Shown: positions 8,800-15,192 of the stretch, piece by piece
Position numbering within the stretch: the first letter of the stretch is position 1
How the letters are laid out: the number at the start of each line of letters is the position of its first letter
Assembly (NCBI RefSeq): GCF_001949145.1
Contig: NW_019091696.1
Location: 180,050-195,241, forward strand
Direction: 5' to 3'
DNA: 15,192 bases
DNA from: Acanthaster planci
Lineage: Eukaryota; Echinodermata; Asteroidea; Valvatida; Acanthasteridae
The notes under the pieces: model-generated
Seen by the model: only the letters and a program-made list of their open reading frames with translations
Databases searched by the model: none
Told to the model about the DNA's origin: nothing
Program-made: the position numbers and the translations under genes

Positions 8800-10340
8800 G
8801 TGTTGATAATTAAGGTGTTACTTGGTATTATAACAATTGTAGAAGTGCAAAGTTATACCAGGGGCCTCAAGGCAACATCCTAATACGCAGTCATCGACGG
8901 CACCAAAATGAACCGATTCCAACACCACAGCCTTTGAAGTGCACACGAAAATTCATAACTATTCATCATGTACAGCACTAAAAAACACAGTAATTTTTCA
9001 AAGAGATGTACATGTTCACAATAATGTGTTAGACATGAGAAAGTAAAATACCAAGGGACAATAGTCACAGCAAAAACCAGAAAAGGTCAACAAAAGTAAT
9101 AAACTTAAGGGAAGGAGAACTAATGATTGTTTAAACGTGAGGTTATGCATGGTATGGGACCGTTTTTAAAGCGGCTAGCTCTACATCTGACAGTGGAGAG
9201 ACAATCTGAATTCCTCAAGTTGTCATTCCTTGCAACTGGAAGCTAGTCTTTGTGAGTTTTTTAGTTACTTTGGGTACTACCAAATATGGCACTGAGCATT
9301 TCAAGCCTTCCAGTGACTGAGGGAATATTAAGATCCTGACAAACATCATTGTATGAGCAGTTCCTAAAATATTCCTTGGATAAAATGATTCAAAATGCTT
9401 AATTCTACTGCATTTTCTAGAGAATTTCCAGCTGAGTCTTTGTTTAACTGCAAAACCATGCAGGTGAAGCATACTCAAGACTAAATTAATATCAACAAAG
9501 GTTAGCTTATCCGCTCCAAGAGGGACCAAAGGGGCCGTTTTTTTGTTTTAAATAGTACTCACTAGAAAGGCCTACAGGCGCACGTTTATAATGGGATTAA
9601 TGGCACGTTTGACGCAGAGCATGCTGAGTACGCATAACAAATTTATTCCTTAATGTATGGTCTTTGCATACACGCAAGAACCCGCTTGGAAAACGTACTA
9701 CCACCTGTCTTTCCTTTGCCGCTTGGGGGTGCACTTCAACTCGGGGTGGATAAGCAGCACATTCAACTAGTTCAAATACTAGTACATTTACACGTACAGT
9801 ATGCTAGTCTTTTAAATGCATGATAATACTCTTTATGATTGTGTGATCAATTTCTATGATGTTACTGTTACCAAACCAACACTGGAGCCAATGACGTGAC
9901 AATAGTGCATATACTCCAGCATAAACTTCTATCAATTGCACTTACCAGAAACCACATCCAAATACATGTACCAGCATACTCTGTAAGGAACATTTCCTTG
10001 AAGTACCCCGGTATAGGATTGTACACGTATGAGTACCTAATTATTGACCGACATTCCAAAGTCTTGTTTGAGACGCCAAGCTTGCTTGCAGTATAAGTAC
10101 CTTTAGACACCCTGGGTTTGAAAACTGATATTTCTGTATCCAACAGACTTTTTATTTGTTTAAATGAGTGAGGCAATATGTCACATTTTAGTCCCTGAAA
10201 AGAGGGGTGTGTGTATCCCTCAGGTTGCACATTAATTATCTGATATCACCACGGCACAAATTTTTATCACAGAGAGATTTCTCTGATGTCTTGCATCCAT
10301 TTAAATACTCAAGTTGCAAGATGCCACTATTTTAAGTGGG
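8800..10340. other. AT-rich non-coding sequence, nothing recognised
   Basis: No convincing exon, RNA gene or repeat family. The largest open frames (9215-9529 and 9868-10230, both minus) are about 100-120 codons, have no recognisable domain, and the second overlaps an opposite-strand open frame. TACATG-type motifs occur near 9006 and 9965. Confidence 0.55.
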
Positions 10341-10350
10341 TAATAGTACA

Positions 10351-10368
10351 TACATACATGTACATGTA
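10351..10368. repeat. TACATG/TACA microsatellite
   Basis: TACATACATGTACATGTA, built from the same hexamer that is scattered through the AT-rich region. Confidence 0.7.
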
Positions 10369-10464
10369 GCAAGGCTGGAGCTCGACGCATGGGCCACAAA
10401 CACACTTCCGCGTGTCAAAGGTAAGGCACAGCAAATTCCCCCTTCCTTACCACATTGAAGTGAA

Positions 10465-10481
10465 CTGCCCAGACTGGGCAG
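10465..10481. repeat. Short inverted repeat CTGCCCA-gac-TGGGCAG
   Basis: Two perfect 7-bp arms are separated by 3 bases, and the phrase GTGAACTG occurs on both sides (10460 and 10481). It is small enough to be chance, but noted because it lies in a more GC-rich patch (about 10370-10500) within AT-rich DNA. Confidence 0.6.
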
Positions 10482-10576
10482 TGAACTGGCAGTACGAGAC
10501 AGTATGCATTAATGACGTAAACTATGCCCACTTCAAAAAGACTGGTTAAGGAACAAAGTTTTCAAGGGAAATTCAA

Positions 10577-10594
10577 TACATGTACATGTACATG
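10577..10594. repeat. (TACATG)3 microsatellite
   Basis: Three perfect copies of TACATG, the same unit and copy number as at 4838-4855. Confidence 0.85.
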
Positions 10595-10599
10595 GAGGT

Positions 10600-11850
10600 C
10601 CAAAAATAGGGTAAAAACAAAAAATATATTGTTGAGTTTGCAGTCTCACGGTAAAGTTTTGTGTTGAATTAAATCACAGGAAAATGGAACTTTAGCACGA
10701 ATGCAACTTTACTAAGAAACAACGTTTAAATAACTGGTCACTAATTACGTCATGGGCAGTATTTTCAATGAAATTAACAGTGTAATAATTCTTTGGGTAA
10801 ATCTGAATCAAAATAAAAAAAAAACCTGAATTTCACAAAATATGGAGAAACAACTTATTGAATTGACACTGACACAATTTTTTTTGTGTGTGACACACCT
10901 TGTGATGGGCCATTTATGTACAAAGAAACATGCATGACGACTTGATCAGTGAGGAGGCATTCTGACGCAGGTACATTGTAGGCTACAGCAGCAATGATAC
11001 TGGAGTGAGCAAGAAAATGGGAGTATATGACACTGAATGGGAGCATGTGCAAGCATGATTGAAGTCTGCTAAACTTGTCATCAGATGTGCGACATAGACT
11101 GTAATCGTTGACTATGTGATTGTGTGAATTGAGAGAATGAATCCTTACAGCACAGAATTGGCAGCAGGCTCAGAATCTGCTCTGCCATGTTATGATTTGA
11201 GGCACATGTATATGCTTATATGTTGTTAATCAACAGGTCTAGTGGCAATAATAAGCTGCCCATTAAGGAAACATTGCAGGGTTGGTAAAGTTAGCTGAAT
11301 AACAACCAAGAAATCCATGCCAAAGTAGTCAAAGATCAATCATCAAAGAGTATACATGTACAGTGTAGGGTGTCTGCTAAATTATCATGTTAATAATATA
11401 CATATTCCTGAGATCAGGACATGGAGACAATTTGGGACCGTCGTTCTGGAGCAAAAGGTGTCAAGAGGCCAAAAGAATGACCTACACATGTAATCACTTT
11501 GAAAAGCACTACACCCCTGTACCATAAATATACTTTTAACTGTTCGTACGCGATCGACCTTACATGTAACTATGGGGACACTATTCACCGGAATGCAAAT
11601 TGAATATTGATGGATTGAGTGTTGAAGACTTTCAACTTTAAAATTCCACAATGAGCAAATTTGTAGCTTTTATTACCACCTAATTAAGTGCCATTTTTTT
11701 CCTCATATGTATAAGATAGTGTGGTCGGGGTTTGACCTCCAGAATTTCATAAGGATGCTTGGAAATATGTATACACCCATTCATCAGATCTGGCAATTTC
11801 TTGTCAATGCTTCAAATATGAGCTGGATGTCCAAATTATTGCACAACTTC
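10600..11850. other. AT-rich non-coding sequence, nothing recognised
   Basis: Short A- and T-runs and dense stops. Open frames such as 11385-11651 (minus) show no motif. TACATG-type motifs occur near 11207, 11354, 11486 and 11562. Confidence 0.55.
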
Positions 11851-11851
11851 C

Positions 11852-11866
11852 TACATGTACATGTAC
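11852..11866. repeat. TACATGTACATGTAC microsatellite
   Basis: Two and a half copies of the TACATG unit that recurs across the AT-rich region. Confidence 0.8.
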
Positions 11867-12134
11867 TTTACCAAAAACCATAGGTAACAAATTGCATAGG
11901 AGTGCTTGAGCACCTCTGCTTCAGCTAGTTCTGTTAATGTTAAATATACATGTACTGGCCCACAAAGATGGATCCAGATCGAGGGGCAAAACATGTTTTA
12001 GGGTCCCAAATTTGAAAATTGTTTCAAGTAAATTTCTTCGGCCTTTCTGCAAGGCTATACCTTTTGGGGCATTTACTTCTTTTCTAAGGAAGGAATATGA
12101 AACAAACCCAAAATTTTGACTTTCGTTATTACAT

Positions 12135-12154
12135 GGGGGAGGGGGAGGGGGAGG
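12135..12154 (+). repeat. (GGGGGA)3 G-rich tract, possible G-quadruplex
   Basis: Three runs of five G separated by single A bases, followed by AGG. On the plus strand this could form a two-tetrad G-quadruplex, or a three-tetrad one if a G5 run is shared. The complementary C-rich strand could form an i-motif. The polyproline it would encode on the minus strand is an artefact of this tract. Confidence 0.6.
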
Positions 12155-12284
12155 CAGCCATTGTTCGCCCCCTGGATCCATCCTTGTAGATCAAAGCAAA
12201 ACCCAACACTAAAATGCACTTCAACCTCTAACAAATTCCAAATCACTGCCTTTACTGTCTTAACAGCAAATTATTATTATGACT

Positions 12285-12777
12285 TTAAAGGGTCCAAGAA
12301 ATGCACTTTTTGTGCAACTTTATATCCTTCAATGGCTTTCCCTTGAGGTACAAGATGACAAAATAAAGGCACTCTTTCAACCATTTAAAGTTGTCTATGC
12401 TTTTCCTCAAAATTGAGGAAACTGTTGCTTTTACCTCATTTAGAGAGGGTCCTGAGTTTATGTTTTCTGTTCAATCTGCAAACCCAAGGTTTGCTCACTG
12501 AAGCATTCCTGAGAAAGGGTGGCTCACTGGTTAATAGAAATGAACTTGCGCAACACCCAACCAAAGAGAAAGAAATTTTGAAAAGTAGAAAAAAAAAGTT
12601 GGGGGGCGGCTGCACAAATACAGTAAGTGCGACAAGCTGTTTTCCTCCCTAGCATGCCACAACTTTTTCCCATAATGGAAATTGCCATAAAAACCAAAGA
12701 CACCCCAAGTTAAACTGAAACACAAAAGTGTTTTCACAGGTTGTAATGAAAATGATTGCATTACATGGACCCTTTAA
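12285..12777. mobile_element. Possible non-autonomous DNA transposon flanked by TTAA
   Basis: The 21 bases at 12285-12305 and the reverse complement of 12757-12777 agree at 19 of 21 positions; both begin TTAAAGGGTCCA. Each end carries TTAA (12285-12288 and 12774-12777), the duplication expected of TTAA-targeting superfamilies such as piggyBac. The enclosed 485 bp has no credible coding frame and contains a TTCCTCAA/TTGAGGAA inverted repeat (12403-12420) and an A-run followed by a G-run (12589-12606). The similarity does not extend further inward, and the TIR is short. The alternative is a chance pair of related motifs or two separate repeats in opposite orientation. Confidence 0.35.
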
Positions 12778-13325
12778 GGCTTTTGACCAAACCAAAAAAT
12801 TGAACTTAATCGATACAAGCACAAGTGGTACGTACACGATATAAATTACACTTTCCATATACCGGTATCTGACGCACAATGTCTACACCAAATGGATAGG
12901 TAAATGTATGAAATCATGCCTTCACCGACTGCTGGAGATGGATACCCCCAGTGTCACCCTGATGTTGGGCTTTTCCAAGGATCAGGCATCTAAAATTTTC
13001 CCACACAAAGTATTATGAAAAAGAACAAAACAATAACCATTAACAAGTTCAACCTTAAAATATATGTGCTGTTCTCAGTGGCAGATTTAGTCCAATCACA
13101 TTGAAAGTTTGAAAACCATACATATAACGATAAGAAAGCAGGGGAAAATGTAACTTTTACAAGAGCATATCCTTAACAAGGAAATTCCATCAAAAGTTAA
13201 GAAAATAAATATCTTACTGTTAAACACGGTAGCCTTATAGACAAATTCTGCATTTTATCTTCTACTTTCGCATGTTATAAAATTCTTGAGTTTCTCTTTT
13301 TAGAAGTACTGGTAGATGCATATAT
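12778..13325. other. AT-rich non-coding sequence, nothing recognised
   Basis: No credible coding frame, RNA gene or clear repeat. It separates the TTAA-flanked block from the stop-poor stretch that follows. Confidence 0.5.
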
Positions 13326-14098
13326 ATGTACATTTTAAAACTTCATGTTATGGGTTGCAAGCAGACAAGCTCTGAACTAAAGATGTTTACTGCAGGATGT
13401 TTTCAACGGGCACACATGTATCAATCAGTGTATCAAGTTCCACTCGTTGAAGTTTCGTTGAAGTTCTGTGCAGTAAAAATGAGATCAGATAGACCAATCA
13501 TCATTACTTCAAGTGTCGCTTCTGTCTGGTCCACAGATTTGTTTGTGTTGAGTTCCACTGCATTGTTTCAGATGACAGTGCAAACAAGATTAAGACAGCT
13601 GCTGCATCCAAGCTCATCTGCTGTGTTGATGCCAATTACTGCTGCAAAATGAGGATGCTCAAGGCTATACATGCAAGTTCACCTTCGTCTTAGAAGGTCT
13701 TGTCTGGCTGTTCACCAGATCCAATGGAGTTGATGATAAGCTTCAACGGAGACAAGCATCATCAAGCCTTTGTGCAGCTTTCAACAAGTAGAGTCTTCCA
13801 CTCTACCGATCAGTACAGATGTACATATACAATGTACGTCATTCCTCATCTGTGGGCATCCATTCACCAGCTAGCTGTGAGGCACTTCACTCGTAACCCT
13901 GAGTTAGGGACCCTTACCAGGTACTACCAACCGGGTCAGTTGGACCTGGGGCATACAGTTGGCAGGGATGACCACTCCCTGAAGAAGCCAGGAGCTTATC
14001 TGCTACCAAATTCATTCCTTTCTCAAGTCTTAAGTCCAAATTTCCAGTGTACATATGCATCTCCAGTCTCCAAACTTATTGTTTCAGACAACAGCTAA
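13326..14098 (+). other. Stop-poor stretch, possible decayed exon or UTR
   Basis: Compared with its surroundings this stretch is less AT-rich and has overlapping open plus-strand frames: 13326-13652, 13493-13690, 13630-13788 and 13700-14098. The second contains CRFCLVHRFVCVEFHC and ends near CCKMRMLKAIHA; the third continues with CKFTFVLEGLVWLF in a different frame. That looks like a reading disrupted by a frameshift, but I recognise no family. A CATTGTTTCAG at 13561-13571 resembles a splice acceptor. It could be an exon remnant, a transposon fragment or a transcribed UTR. I cannot choose, and no product is proposed. Confidence 0.2.
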
Positions 14099-15108
14099 GT
14101 TTTGTCTGTAACTACTTAGCTTTCATTCTCAAGAGTGAAATGGCAAAGTTTTGCTCCTTAATTTCATGGTTCTTAAATTCTGCAACTTACAACATTTGTG
14201 CAACAAGCTCTTCTTTTTTGTTGTTAGTGTCCACGATTCCACACGAATCAATGGAAATGATTGACAAACTGTAACATAATACAAACACGGGCAAATCCAT
14301 GGACAATGTTAAAATATGGAAATCTAACTGAACTTTAGCATCACAACCACAAATGTAGTATATGTATTCAAATAAGGAAAACAGGATTTTTCATTGGGTG
14401 GTGTGTTAAATGGAGTTACAAACCTATTTGACCAAATTATGGATAGTTTCTTCGTATTTTGGCACCTTGTTTGAATGTGCCAAACATCTGTGTTACTGCA
14501 ACTTTTTTGTGCTGTCAAGAGAAAAGTTCATTCATGTATTCTGTGCAAAAAAAAGGGTTTTCTATCTATTTCATCTTTCAACTTGTGCCAAACATGGGTG
14601 GGCAAACTACAAAGTAACTACATGTACATGCATATGTAAGACTTACTTTTGGGCAGTACTTTTAAGTGATAGGGAAAATTGAGAAATGATGCATGTCCAT
14701 ATGCTCTTTTCCTGAATTCCTTTGAATATACAAAAATAGAAGCTTTTCATCACTGGAAGCATTACGGCACATCTAACTTCCACATGTGACATGCACTTGT
14801 GCTTGAACTTCTCGCATTTGGCTTTCAACATAACATTCAAGTTGAAATTTAAGTCCCATTTAATTAAAAAAAATTTACTTTAATGAAACATGTACGTATA
14901 TATATTGGCCACAGTGAAGATCGATGAAACCAAATTTCATGAATTTACTTCACTTGTCGTATAAATGCCTTTCATTTTGATTTGTGACGTACATGTATGC
15001 AGCCCATTTAACATTCACTGCACCGATGGAACTATAAGAAAAAAACAAAGTAAGACATCATAAAAAGATTATATATAACAGGTTTTGCCCTTACCCAACA
15101 TATATTAA
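14099..15108. other. AT-rich non-coding sequence, nothing recognised
   Basis: Dense stops, T- and A-runs and isolated TACATG motifs (near 14620, 14889 and 14990). Open frames such as 14410-14682 and 14643-14840 lack motifs and overlap on opposite strands. Confidence 0.55.
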
Positions 15109-15192
15109 TAAGCACTGTATGCTCAGTGCTTGTCCGAGAGCTTGTTTATTTTTTTGTAAGCTCTCGGACAAGCACTGAGCATACAGTGCTTA
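15109..15192. repeat. Perfect 35-bp inverted repeat (hairpin) at window edge
   Basis: The left arm (15109-15143) is the exact reverse complement of the right arm (15158-15192), with a T-rich 14-nt loop (15144-15157). The outermost bases of both arms are TA, so a TA target-site duplication around an 80-bp palindromic element (15111-15190) is possible. Each arm also contains its own inverted repeat, AGCACTG-6 nt-CAGTGCT. The right arm ends at the last base, so the repeat may extend beyond. A miniature foldback element or an assembly fold-back artefact are the main options; 35 perfect pairs are more than typical for a miRNA precursor. Confidence 0.9.

Noticed and set aside
9868-10230. 120-codon minus-strand open frame
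   Set aside because: No domain, overlaps an opposite-strand open frame, and lies in sequence with no splice or promoter signals I can support.
11921-12181. Minus-strand open frame beginning with polyproline
   Set aside because: The polyproline comes from the G5A tract and the rest has no motif; an opposite-strand frame overlaps it.
15109-15192. Terminal hairpin as a conventional miRNA precursor
   Set aside because: Thirty-five perfect pairs without bulges, plus TA at both outer edges, fit a palindromic element or assembly fold-back better.

Overview
This is eukaryotic genomic DNA, most likely from a marine invertebrate. There are no operons, ribosome-binding sites or prokaryotic genes. About 10.7 kb is AT-rich, stop-dense sequence scattered with the hexamer TACATG/CATGTA, which I associate from memory with several marine invertebrate genomes (lancelet, echinoderm, mollusc). 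I cannot name the species.

Positions 1-4497 hold one side of a Ty3/Gypsy LTR retrotransposon on the minus strand. gag (4490-3198) encodes a capsid-like protein with a coiled coil and a cysteine-rich zinc-knuckle tail. pol is open from 3309 to the window edge at 1. It encodes protease, reverse transcriptase, RNase H, the integrase zinc domain and the start of the integrase core. The frame is unbroken across about 1,100 codons and the core motifs that fall in the window are present. pol lies in the -1 frame relative to gag. A canonical slippery heptamer, G_GGA_AAC, sits in register near the end of gag, so programmed -1 frameshifting is the likely route to Gag-Pol. The integrase end and 3' LTR are beyond position 1. 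No 5' LTR can be proved because its partner is missing. An ambiguous base at 4487 disturbs the gag start.

Positions 4498-15192 hold no gene that I can defend. They contain short TACATG microsatellites, a T-rich low-complexity block (about 5386-5565), a 34-bp tandem duplication (6017-6083), a degenerate C-rich minisatellite with CTCF-like motifs (about 6430-7068), a possible tRNA-derived SINE remnant (8738-8787), a G5A tract (12135-12154), a possible TTAA-flanked non-autonomous DNA transposon (12285-12777), a stop-poor stretch (about 13326-14098), and a perfect 35-bp-arm hairpin that ends exactly at the window edge (15109-15192).

I see no clearly new biological system. The best-supported observations are the apparently intact gag-pol with its frameshift site, the terminal perfect hairpin, and the CTCF-like minisatellite.
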